A stretch of 7,121 bases of DNA from the NCBI GenBank assembly GCA_030639105.1, contig DAOWDI010000105.1, positions 1 to 7,121 on the forward strand. Direction: 5' to 3'. Source of the DNA: Gammaproteobacteria bacterium. GTDB lineage: Bacteria; Pseudomonadota; Gammaproteobacteria; Ga0077536. The position numbers and the translations under genes were made by a program. The notes below the pieces were generated by a model that worked only from the letters and a program-made list of their open reading frames with translations, did not search any database and was not told the origin of the DNA. Shown here in pieces: positions 1-6,168 of the stretch (positions are counted from its first letter, which is position 1; every line of letters begins with the position of its first letter).

Positions 1-516
1 AAAGCTCGAGCCATCCGATGAATGCCTCTGTGTATGTGATAGTATATATTTGTCCGGGTGGTGCTAGCTGTCCTCCAAACGTGCATTCTCATCGATCACA
101 TTGGCCGCGGTACCGGCTTCGATCTTGCCGACCGTAACGACGGAAGGATGTACTGGATCAATCTCTCTGGATACCAGTGTTTGCAACGCTGTAATCAATA
201 TGGCGGATACGACTACGGCATCCGTTGCTTCATGCGGCCTGGCGCCGTGGCCGCCCTTGCCCCGGACGTGAATGGCGAAGCGATCTGATTGGACCGTAAT
301 GACGCCCTCGGCCACCATGATCTCTCCGACCCGATAGTGCTGGGTGACGTGACCCCCGAATATAGCGCTAACACCTTCCAGGGCGCCTGAGGCAATCACG
401 GTCCGCGCGCCGCCGCCCCGCTCTTCTGCCGGCTGGAACACGAACCGAACGTTCGCGTTAGGAGGTACATCCGCGAGCAATCGCGCCGCCCCCAACACCA
501 TCGCCAGGCGATCATG
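1..516 (-). pseudogene. M20 family amidohydrolase remnant (hippurate/IAA-amino acid hydrolase-like), internal part, frameshifted
   Basis: Reading leftwards from about position 510, the translation matches the central part of M20D metallo-amidohydrolases, which cleave N-acyl amino acids. Visible motifs in order are AMVLGAARLLA, FVFQPAEERGGGA (the PAEE glutamates are the catalytic/metal pair in this family), a GGH in place of the usual GLH, RGKGGHGARPHEATDAV of the lid/dimerisation domain, and GTAANVI. The frame closes at a TAG (64-66) just after ARLE. Reading on in another frame from about position 72 gives T-A-S-T-T-R, then IHRGIHRMARA, which lines up well with the family continuation (LEGT-x-R..., then I/L-H-x-x-I-x-x-I-A). 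I therefore infer a frameshift at about 66-75 and that the gene ran past the left edge. The N-terminal third is missing, and the HDGH metal motif is reduced to GHD followed by RL. Not expected to be functional. Confidence 0.85.
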
Positions 517-734
517 CCCGCCCGGCTCCATTTGTCGGCGATCCAGCCGGCCACAATCGCGCAAATCCCGAAGGCAACGAATCCGGGCGTCGCATAGGGA
601 ATTAGCTCGGCATAACTCATGCCCCATTCGACGTTCAGGCGCAGCGCCGCGACCGAGGCGAAAATCAGCATGAACAGGTGATCGAGAAAGTGACCGAGGT
701 TCAAATACAGAAAATTGACTTGTCCACGTTGCAT
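510..734 (-). pseudogene. MFS transporter, N-terminal remnant (first ~75 residues)
   Basis: The ATG at 732-734 opens a reading frame whose first 75 residues look like the N-terminus of a major facilitator superfamily permease. It contains LNLGHFLDHLFMLIF (start of TM1), then WGMSYAELIPYATPGFVAFG, and GWIADKWSRAGMI, which matches the conserved cytoplasmic loop G-x-x-A-D-[KR]-x-[SG]-R-[RK] between TM2 and TM3. Residues about 10-33 and 46-66 are hydrophobic enough for two membrane helices. After residue 75 the similarity stops and the DNA continues as the middle of an amidohydrolase in another frame, so about 80% of a normal ~400-residue permease is absent. The frame itself remains open to 396, encoding a nonsense tail. 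A promoter and palindrome still stand in front of it. No strong Shine-Dalgarno site is visible. The substrate cannot be told from this fragment. Confidence 0.8.
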
Positions 735-745
735 TGATTTTCAGT

Positions 746-759
746 TTAGGTTGACCTAA
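746..759. promoter_or_regulatory. Perfect palindrome TTAGGT-TG-ACCTAA, candidate operator
   Basis: Two perfectly complementary 6-bp arms (746-751 and 754-759) flank a 2-bp centre, 11 bp upstream of the MFS remnant start codon. Size and symmetry suit a dimeric helix-turn-helix repressor, for example of the GntR type, but I cannot name the regulator. It lies just downstream of the candidate minus-strand promoter at 775-803, roughly +9 to +22, where a bound repressor would block elongation or initiation. Confidence 0.45.
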
Positions 760-774
760 CCGGCATTGTGATAA

Positions 775-803
775 AAAATATTTCGATGGCTTTACGCCAT
801 CAA
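775..803 (-). promoter_or_regulatory. Candidate sigma-70 promoter for the MFS/amidohydrolase remnant
   Basis: On the minus strand, TTGATG (798-803) and TATTTT (775-780) are separated by exactly 17 bp. Each matches the sigma-70 consensus at 4 of 6 positions. The predicted start would be near 767, about 33 bp before the MFS ATG. The spacer overlaps the inverted repeat GATGGC-N5-GCCATC (785-801), which could be another regulator site. This is a pattern match only. Confidence 0.3.
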
Positions 804-876
804 CCTTACAACATCGCAAATACGCCAGCTATCATTTTTGCAGATGGGGGTAGTGTGTTAACGCTATTAACCTTTT

Positions 877-883
877 GAGGGAG
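877..883 (+). promoter_or_regulatory. Ribosome binding site of the membrane protein gene
   Basis: GAGGGAG ends 7 nt before the ATG at 891 and is the only strong Shine-Dalgarno-like site nearby, so it fixes the start codon. Just upstream is GTTAA-N5-TTAAC (857-871), a short inverted repeat within the expected leader. Confidence 0.65.
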
Positions 884-890
884 CACAATT

Positions 891-2012
891 ATGGACGACG
901 TCTCGATGATTCTGGTATTCCGTATTCTGACGCTGGCTATCATGGTCGCCTTTCTGCCAGTTTGCGCATATACCTACTACGCCTACCGACTGGGCCAGCG
1001 CAAGCTTGAAGTCGAGCGCATTTTGCGCGTGCTCGCTATCACTTCCGAGTATCGCGATATCTACACCCAGGATATTGGCAAGATGCATTTTTTTGTCGCG
1101 GTTATGTTTACCATGGGTATTGCCATCGCCGGCTTCGGGGTGCTGTTGCTCAGCAGCGAACTGGGTCTGGCCGATACGCCAACCCTGTTGCTGGCCGGCA
1201 CACGCCTGACCAAGGCGGACTGCAATGCCGGCTGTCTGATCGATTACCAGCACGGCGCGCTACTGGCCTTCGGCCTCGGCTTCCTGGGTGCATATATCTG
1301 GGGTTTACAGGGAATTTTCCGCCGCTACTCGATGAATGACCTGCTGCCAATTGCGTTTTATCATTTCGGCCTGCGTATGATCCTGTCTTCATTTATCGCG
1401 CTGCTGATTTACCATGCCGTCGGCGGCTTCAGCACCAAATTCGACCCTACCAGCCAGGAATCGCAATTGCTGACCCCAACTAGCGACGGTGTCCTGATTC
1501 TGACCGTGTTCCTGGTCGGCATGTTTCCACAAAAGGGCGTGCGCTGGCTAACCAGTAAAATCGGGCTTTCCGGGCAGGACAATCACCCGTCGGTGCGCGA
1601 TCTCTCGTTAAACATGATCGAGGGCATGACCCCCTACGACGTATTTCGACTCGAGGAACTGGGCATCGATACCTGCTACGACCTCGCCAACGCAGACTTC
1701 ATCCCGCTGTTGCTGAAGACTTCCTACGGCGCGCGCGAAATAATCGACTGGTTATTACAGGCCAAGCTGTGCGTGCGTTTCGGTGACGCCACCGAGGAAC
1801 TTCGAGCGCGCGGGATTCGCACCATCACCGATCTGGAAGGACTCGACGATGACTACCTGGAAACCCTGGCAAAAGAAACCTCGTTGATACTGCCAAGCCT
1901 GAAGCAGGCTACCCAAAAATCGGTTTCAGATCATAATATCGAGCGCCTCAAGCGCGCCGCCGAACTGCTAGGGCACTACTGGGAAGGCGACGATGAGAAA
2001 GCCAGCGGTTAA
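891..2012 (+). CDS. Five-helix inner-membrane protein with cytoplasmic helix-hairpin-helix-like tail, function unknown
   Basis: I do not recognise a named family for this 373-residue protein. Hydrophobic segments suggest helices at residues about 7-30, 64-88, 121-140, 151-175 and 197-213. Positive charges (YRLGQRK at 32-38, FRRY at 143-146, the KGVRW region after 214) place the loops after helices 1, 3 and 5 in the cytoplasm. The 89-120 loop would then be periplasmic; it contains C111 and C115 (CNAGC), a possible disulfide or metal pair. Residues about 236-345 are soluble and look like two copies of a helix-hairpin-helix-like module: IEGMTPYDVFRLEELGIDTCYDLANAD followed by a YGAREIIDWLLQAKL helix, then TEELRARGIRTITDLEGLDD. 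Such modules bind DNA or proteins; which applies here is unknown. A good RBS, no frame breaks and normal composition indicate an intact single-gene unit transcribed divergently from the MFS remnant and convergently with the LysR remnant. Confidence 0.88.
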   Translation: MDDVSMILVFRILTLAIMVAFLPVCAYTYYAYRLGQRKLEVERILRVLAITSEYRDIYTQDIGKMHFFVAVMFTMGIAIAGFGVLLLSSELGLADTPTLLLAGTRLTKADCNAGCLIDYQHGALLAFGLGFLGAYIWGLQGIFRRYSMNDLLPIAFYHFGLRMILSSFIALLIYHAVGGFSTKFDPTSQESQLLTPTSDGVLILTVFLVGMFPQKGVRWLTSKIGLSGQDNHPSVRDLSLNMIEGMTPYDVFRLEELGIDTCYDLANADFIPLLLKTSYGAREIIDWLLQAKLCVRFGDATEELRARGIRTITDLEGLDDDYLETLAKETSLILPSLKQATQKSVSDHNIERLKRAAELLGHYWEGDDEKASG

Positions 2013-2034
2013 CGGCGTTAAATCAATCTCGCGT

Positions 2035-2373
2035 TCAGCTATAGGCCCTGAGCAAATATTCAACCAGGGTTTGTGCTATCTGGTTACCTGCATTGTCGCC
2101 ACTATAGAGCACGATGGAGTGCTGCGGCAGCTCCGGTAACTGACCGCCATGATCGATAATCACGCGGCTGGAATGAATAGCCGATTCGAGTTCTGCGGTA
2201 ACACAGAGGTCCGCCGAGGTCATCGCTTCGCTGGCAGCCGCGTCTTGTGATGCAACGATATCCACCCAGTCGATCCCTGCATCATCCAGTGCTTTCGTTG
2301 CTCCGGCCTTGAAGGCGCAGAATTTGGCGAACCCCAGCGGTAGCGGCATGAACGTGGGCTGAGTTTTGGCACA
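2035..2373 (-). pseudogene. LysR-type transcriptional regulator, C-terminal remnant
   Basis: About 100 codons resemble the last third of a LysR-family regulator, the second half of the effector-binding domain. Visible pieces are PLPLGFAKFCAFKAGATKALDDAGIDW (the usual ...C-x-[FY]-R-x-x-A-x-x-A-L-D-x-A-G-I-x-W segment), a variable VASQDAAASEAM, the strand DLCVTAELES corresponding to G-[LV]-x-V-T-[VA]-L, and the end LPELPQHSIVLY followed by a helix EYLLRAYS before the TGA. The winged helix-turn-helix DNA-binding domain and about two thirds of the protein are absent. The frame is closed upstream by a TAG at 2374-2376, and the stop of the VIT-like gene lies only 10 bp further. An ATG at 2347-2349 exists, but I see no reason to treat the 104-codon frame as a separate gene. 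The fragment shows where older DNA was joined to the DUF211-VIT operon. Confidence 0.75.
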
Positions 2374-2383
2374 CTACGCCATG

Positions 2384-2968
2384 TCAGCCACCGACAAACA
2401 GGTAGATAAGCGCCACGGTGATCAATGCCACCACTAGTGTCCGCATTCCACTCTTAAGCCACGAAACGCCGGCAACGCGGCCGAGATATACGCCGAGTAG
2501 GAAGACGATCAGTAGCGCCGTAAATACTGCCGCGTTAAGCGGCGCGACCGGCAGTGGTATCCCGGCTTCGCCGAGCCATAGTGGCGTGATGATCAATAGC
2601 GACAGCAACAAGGGCGCGGCGCCATTGATTAGTGCGACCAGCATGGGCACCCAGCGCGCCGCCTCACCGTGAGCACTGTCCTGCAGATCGGCCAGCATCG
2701 CTCCTTCAAGTTGCTCCAGCGCGCGCCGGCGCTCCGCGGTCTCGCTGACATAGGCGCTGCTGATCCCGCTCACCCCGAGCGCGATCGCGGCGCCAAGGCA
2801 CGCGTGGATGATAACGGAAAGTTCGGCGGGACCGCCGATCATGAAACCGACGATGATGCCGAGCATGGTGAGTGCACCGTCGAAGCCGTTGACGACGAAA
2901 TAACGCCGGACGATCCCGTGCGCGTGGGTAATGCCAAGCAGGGACCTCGCTGTGTCGAACAACTTCAC
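2384..2968 (-). CDS. VIT1/CCC1-like membrane transporter (putative iron/manganese)
   Basis: The 194-residue product matches the VIT1/CCC1 (DUF125) family, whose characterised eukaryotic members move Fe2+ or Mn2+ into vacuoles by proton exchange. The conserved first segment is seen at residues 20-45 (RRYFVVNGFDGALTMLGIIVG), with the N/D residues of TM1 typical of the family. A second helix (about 52-75) ends in SSAYVSETAERRRALEQLE, the start of the charged cytoplasmic insert that in VIT1 carries metal-binding glutamates; here it is short. Three more helices follow at about 106-130, 145-165 and 172-193, ending in VGG. Five helices is the family number. The start ATG overlaps the stop of the DUF211 gene by 4 bp (2965-2968), so the two are translationally coupled. 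The substrate is inferred from the family, not shown. Export, storage or detoxification of a divalent metal are all possible in a bacterium without vacuoles. Confidence 0.87.
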   Translation of the reverse strand: MKLFDTARSLLGITHAHGIVRRYFVVNGFDGALTMLGIIVGFMIGGPAELSVIIHACLGAAIALGVSGISSAYVSETAERRRALEQLEGAMLADLQDSAHGEAARWVPMLVALINGAAPLLLSLLIITPLWLGEAGIPLPVAPLNAAVFTALLIVFLLGVYLGRVAGVSWLKSGMRTLVVALITVALIYLFVGG

Positions 2969-3243
2969 GAAGTGTCGGACGGATCGCCCCCATTGTGCAC
3001 CTCGACTTCGTCGATGCTGTGGACCGAGCCGCCCATGCCCTTGGCTGCCGTCTGGATCGCATCGGAATTGAGCGCGCCCGCCTCGGTCACGACTTGCAGG
3101 GTCTCAGTATTTTCATCGACCTCGATCACCGTCAAGTGGACTCGATAGTCGGCGCCGGCGGCAGCAACCGCCAGCGAGAATTCAAGCGCGTTGGGCTGAT
3201 GCGGCTTCAGTACATCGAGGACGATTTTTTTTACGGACACCAT
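2965..3243 (-). CDS. DUF211 family protein (small ferredoxin-like fold protein)
   Basis: The 92-residue product fits DUF211 (PF02680), a family best known from archaea, with a small alpha/beta ferredoxin-like fold and no settled function. Key family features are visible: KKIVLDVLKPHQP at the N-terminus (residues 5-17), a central strand VHLTVIEVDENTETLQV (35-51), and the near-C-terminal GGSVHSIDEVEV (71-82). Length is typical and no signal peptide or membrane helix is present, so it is cytoplasmic. It is the first gene of an operon whose second gene, the VIT-like transporter, starts inside its stop codon, which suggests a shared role such as metal sensing or regulation of transport; that is inference. 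ATG 3241-3243 is the only start codon before an upstream stop; the best Shine-Dalgarno is a weak AGAAG about 10 nt upstream. Confidence 0.88.
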   Translation of the reverse strand: MVSVKKIVLDVLKPHQPNALEFSLAVAAAGADYRVHLTVIEVDENTETLQVVTEAGALNSDAIQTAAKGMGGSVHSIDEVEVHNGGDPSDTS

Positions 3244-3272
3244 GGCTAGTGCACTTCTAAGCTTATCCTTTC

Positions 3273-3278
3273 TTTATA
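3273..3278 (-). promoter_or_regulatory. Possible -10 box (TATAAA) for the DUF211-VIT operon
   Basis: Reading leftwards, TATAAA lies 30 bp before the DUF211 start codon, in an AT-rich patch that contrasts with its surroundings. The only -35 candidate at 16 bp is TTAGAA, a 3-of-6 match, so this is a weak suggestion. It would place the promoter in the DNA between the operon and the GAPDH scrap, implying that the operon does not depend on read-through from the phosphoketolase genes. Confidence 0.2.
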
Positions 3279-3322
3279 GCTCCACCGCAATGGATTCTAA
3301 CCCGTTTATGCGGTCAAGGGAC

Positions 3323-3430
3323 TTAGCCCTTGTTCACTATATAATCGAGCAGGTCGATCATCCGGTTGGAATAGCCCCATTCGTTGTCTTACCAGCACAC
3401 CAGCTTGAAAAAGTGCTGTTCGGCTGCTGG
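3323..3430 (-). pseudogene. Glyceraldehyde-3-phosphate dehydrogenase, C-terminal scrap with internal stop
   Basis: Leftward translation gives HFFKLVCW, stop, DNEWGYSNRMIDLLDYI and a final VNKG before TAA (3323-3325). This is the C-terminus of GAPDH, where the family reads ...KLVSWYDNEWGYSNR-[VM]-x-D-L. The tyrosine of WYDNEW is replaced by TAA (3389-3391), a one-base change from TAC or TAT, so even this piece could not be read through. Similarity fades by about 3425, and an in-frame TGA sits at 3431-3433. Only about 33 of the usual ~330 codons remain; the NAD-binding domain and catalytic cysteine are gone. The scrap is too short for automatic gene calling. Its presence just downstream of the transaldolase remnant suggests a former sugar-phosphate gene cluster that lost its middle by deletion. 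Confidence 0.87.
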
Positions 3431-3433
3431 TCA

Positions 3434-3563
3434 TTGTTTCTCAGTCCACGCCGCATTCAGCGGGCTGCTGTGATTATTAGACTGTCGACGCTTTTGAAAT
3501 TTCACGACATCCTCAAGAAGCGAAAATATCACCTCATAAAAGGTCGATTTGCGCAGGGTACGC
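3434..3563. other. Unassigned DNA between the GAPDH and transaldolase remnants
   Basis: These 130 bp are more AT-rich than the flanking genes. They contain no ORF I recognise in any frame, no convincing hairpin and no insertion-sequence ends. A 33-codon minus-strand frame from a GTG (ending in TGA 3431-3433) lacks family resemblance and a clear ribosome site. The stretch probably marks the scar of whatever event removed most of both flanking genes, or filler captured by it. Confidence 0.5.
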
Positions 3564-3710
3564 GAAGATGGCAGGGTTGGAGGTCAGCCCGCTGGTGTCG
3601 TTTTCCTCGATTAGTTTAACCATCGTGCCATCCTCAAGGTACTCGCGGCGGATATCGTTAAACCACACGCTCTGGCCGAGGTTATGCAAGGCGCGTAGCG
3701 GGCTCGTCAC
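3564..3710 (-). pseudogene. tal: Transaldolase, N-terminal remnant
   Basis: From GTG (3708-3710) the translation begins with [21 protein letters not shown] and continues EYLEDGTMVKLIEENDTSGLTSNPAIF. This is the well conserved N-terminus of long-form transaldolases (as in the tal and tal-pgi fusion proteins), including the GLTSNP(A/S)IF strand of the barrel. The match ends sharply at 3564; a 9-residue unrelated tail runs to TGA at 3534-3536. The Schiff-base lysine and some 300 or more residues are absent, so it is inactive. The GTG overlaps the phosphoketolase TGA in the sequence GTGA (3707-3710), which shows it was once the third, translationally coupled gene of the operon. Transaldolase would have interconverted the sugar phosphates feeding phosphoketolase. 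Whether a second intact copy exists elsewhere cannot be seen here. Confidence 0.88.
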
Positions 3711-6121
3711 GGCGCGGTCTCCTCGTCCGAGTCGGGTGCTCCATCGGGCCAACACCAGTCCCGAATTTCCGGCATGTCCTCGCCGTACTCGGTGATGTAT
3801 TGCCGATGCTCGATCAGCTTGTCGCGAACGAATTGTTTGGTATAGGCAGCCGCATAACCCAGGGAAGGAACCCGATCGATCACATCGCCGACCAGGTGAA
3901 ACCGATCGATGTCATTGCGGACTGTTATATCGAAGGGCGTCGTGGTCGTACCCTCTTCCTTGTAGCCACGCACATGCAGATTCCTGTGATTCGTGCGCCG
4001 GTAGGTCAGTCGGTGGATGAGCCACGGATATCCATGATAGGCAAAGATGATCGGTTTGTCCGTGGTGAATAGGGTGCCGAAATCGCGGTCCGACAACCCG
4101 TGGGGATGCTCCTCCTTCGGTTGCAAGGTCATCAGATCAACCACGTTCACCACCCGTATCTTGAGCTCCGGTAATTGCTGACGGAGGATGGCCACGGCTG
4201 CGAGTATCTCCAGTGTCGGCACATCACCGGCGCAGGCCATAACCACGTCGGGTTCGGTCTCTTGATCGTTACTCGCCCATGACCAGATACCGACGCCGGC
4301 ACTGCAGTGCTTGATTGCAGCATCCATGTCGAGCCACTGGGGTTGGGGCTGCTTGCCGGCGACGATGACGTTCACTAAGTTGCGTGAACGCAGACACCAA
4401 TCCGCCACGCACAGCAGGGTGTTCGCATCCGGCGGCAAGAAGACGCGAATCACGTCGGCCTTCTTGTTCGCGACGTGATCGATGAACCCGGGGTCCTGAT
4501 GTGAAAAGCCGTTGTGGTCCTGGCGCCAGACGTGAGACGTCAGGAGGTAGTTCAGCGAGGCGATCGGGCGACGCCAAGGGATCTCTTGACTGGTGACCTT
4601 GAGCCACTTGGCGTGCTGGTTGAACATCGAATCGATAATGTGAATGAAGGCTTCATAGCAGGAGAAAAGGCCGTGTCGACCGGTCAGAAGATAACCCTCG
4701 AGCCACCCCTGACAGGTGTGTTCGCTCAAGATCTCCATCACCCGGCCGTCGGGCGCCAGGTGATCGTCGGTGTCTGTGCGCTCGGCCATCCAGGTGCGAG
4801 CGGTCACCTCGAAGAGGGCCGACAGTCGATTCGAGGCAGTTTCGTCGGGCCCGAAAACGCGAAAATTCTTGCTATGCTCATTGCACCGCATCACATCACG
4901 CAACAGGTTGCCGAATACGCGCGTCGCCTCTGCCTGGACACCCCCGGGTGCGGAGACCTCGACGGCATAGTCGCGGTAATCGGGGATCCGCAGTTTCTTG
5001 AGAAGGATCCCGCCATTGGCATGGGGGTTCGCACCCATGCGGCGGCATCCGGTGGGCGCCAGTGCGGTGATTTCCGGTCGCGGCGCACCCGTCTCGTCAA
5101 AGAGTTCTTCGGCCCGGTAGCTCTGAAGCCACTGCTTGAGTAGCGCCACGTGTTCGGGGTTTTCGGCGAGGCCCGAAAGCGGAACTTGGTGTGACCGCCA
5201 CGACCCTTCCGTTGGCTCACCGTCCACCTCGCGAGGCCCCGTCCAGCCTTTGGGGCTGCGCAGTACAATCATCGGCCAGCGCGGCCGCTCCATCTCACGG
5301 TCTTCCCGCGCGGCGCGCTGAATCGCGCGAATGTCCTCCACTACTCGATCGAGCGTCGCCGCCATCGCCTCGTGCATGACACTGGGTTCATCGCCTTCGA
5401 CGAAATACGGGTGATAGCCGTAGCCGACGAAGAGACTCTCGAGCTCTTCATGGCTGATGCGCGCCAAGATCGTGGGGTTGGCGATCTTGTAACCGTTCAG
5501 GTGCAGGATCGGCAACACCGCACCATCGGTGGCCGGATTCAGGAACTTGTTCGAATGCCACGCCGTGGCGAGCGGGCCGGTCTCCGCCTCCCCGTCGCCG
5601 ACAACACAGGCCGCAATCAGCGACGGATTGTCAAAGACCGCGCCGTAGGCATGGGCGAGCGCATAACCAAGCTCGCCACCCTCGTGAATCGAGCCCGGCG
5701 TTTCCGGTGCCGCATGACTGGGTATCCCGCCGGGAAAGGAAAACTGTTTAAAGAGGCGGCGCATGCCGTCGGCGTCTTGCGAGATATTCGGGTAGACCTC
5801 GCTATAGGTGCCTTCCAGCCAGGTGTTGGCGACCAGGGCGGGGCCGCCGTGACCGGGGCCTGCGACATAAATCATGTTGAGATCGTGGCCCTTGATCACG
5901 CGGTTTAGGTGCGCGTAGATGAAGTTGAGACCGGGACTGGTGCCCCAGTGGCCGAGTAAGCGGGGCTTGATGTGCTCAAGCGTCAGCGGTTCTATGAGCA
6001 ATGGGTTGTCGAGCAGATAAATCTGACCCACGGATAAGTAGTTGGCGGCACGCCAATAGGCGTTGAGCTGTTCAAGTTCGTCGGGGCCTAACGTCGGGGC
6101 GGCATCGGGAATGGCATTCAT
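3707..6121 (-). CDS. xfp: Phosphoketolase (xylulose 5-phosphate/fructose 6-phosphate)
   Basis: This thiamine-diphosphate enzyme cleaves xylulose 5-phosphate (and often fructose 6-phosphate) with phosphate to acetyl phosphate plus glyceraldehyde 3-phosphate (or erythrose 4-phosphate) in the cytoplasm. With the chosen start it has 804 residues, normal for the family. Family landmarks are HWGTSPG (58-64), [11 protein letters not shown] (85-95), signature EGGELGY (147-153), and [21 protein letters not shown], containing the ThDP-binding VGDGE (174-178). Further landmarks are the pyrimidine-domain [19 protein letters not shown] (466-484, with likely catalytic E475), HQDPGFIDH (541-549), [10 protein letters not shown] and the C-terminal [14 protein letters not shown]. 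All N-, middle and C-terminal domains are present with no break. The start ATG 6119-6121 is preceded by GGAGA (6129-6133) at 7 nt; a longer frame from 6202 would overlap acetate kinase and adds non-family residues. It follows ack by 47 nt and precedes the tal remnant. Xylulose versus fructose preference cannot be read from sequence alone. Confidence 0.97.
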   Translation of the reverse strand: MNAIPDAAPTLGPDELEQLNAYWRAANYLSVGQIYLLDNPLLIEPLTLEHIKPRLLGHWGTSPGLNFIYAHLNRVIKGHDLNMIYVAGPGHGGPALVANTWLEGTYSEVYPNISQDADGMRRLFKQFSFPGGIPSHAAPETPGSIHEGGELGYALAHAYGAVFDNPSLIAACVVGDGEAETGPLATAWHSNKFLNPATDGAVLPILHLNGYKIANPTILARISHEELESLFVGYGYHPYFVEGDEPSVMHEAMAATLDRVVEDIRAIQRAAREDREMERPRWPMIVLRSPKGWTGPREVDGEPTEGSWRSHQVPLSGLAENPEHVALLKQWLQSYRAEELFDETGAPRPEITALAPTGCRRMGANPHANGGILLKKLRIPDYRDYAVEVSAPGGVQAEATRVFGNLLRDVMRCNEHSKNFRVFGPDETASNRLSALFEVTARTWMAERTDTDDHLAPDGRVMEILSEHTCQGWLEGYLLTGRHGLFSCYEAFIHIIDSMFNQHAKWLKVTSQEIPWRRPIASLNYLLTSHVWRQDHNGFSHQDPGFIDHVANKKADVIRVFLPPDANTLLCVADWCLRSRNLVNVIVAGKQPQPQWLDMDAAIKHCSAGVGIWSWASNDQETEPDVVMACAGDVPTLEILAAVAILRQQLPELKIRVVNVVDLMTLQPKEEHPHGLSDRDFGTLFTTDKPIIFAYHGYPWLIHRLTYRRTNHRNLHVRGYKEEGTTTTPFDITVRNDIDRFHLVGDVIDRVPSLGYAAAYTKQFVRDKLIEHRQYITEYGEDMPEIRDWCWPDGAPDSDEETAP

Positions 6122-6128
6122 TGGGGTG

Positions 6129-6133
6129 TCTCC
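6129..6133 (-). promoter_or_regulatory. Ribosome binding site deciding the phosphoketolase start
   Basis: GGAGA on the minus strand, 7 nt before ATG 6119-6121. It supports this start over the upstream in-frame ATG at 6200-6202, which lies inside the acetate kinase gene. Confidence 0.7.
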
Positions 6134-6168
6134 AAGACCTAAGAGTGAGGCAGCGACGGCGGATGGGC

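Noticed and set aside
64..819. A 251-codon minus-strand frame starting at 819, read as a single protein
   Set aside because: Only the part after about 510 resembles a protein family (M20). The first ~100 residues are an out-of-frame reading of the MFS gene and its promoter region.
2009..2021. TTAACG-G-CGTTAA hairpin at the end of the membrane protein gene as a terminator
   Set aside because: The loop is one base, the stem is AT-rich and short, and no T-run follows on either strand.
3242..3619. 125-codon plus-strand ORF, with a stretch around LLKFHDILKKRKY that faintly recalls transposase tails
   Set aside because: It runs antisense through the GAPDH and transaldolase remnants, has no ribosome site, and the resemblance is too short and basic-rich to trust. 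No inverted-repeat ends are visible.
4514..5143. Long plus-strand ORFs opposite phosphoketolase and acetate kinase (for example 4514-5143, 5372-5908)
   Set aside because: They are antisense shadows of GC-rich coding sequence, without family resemblance or ribosome sites.
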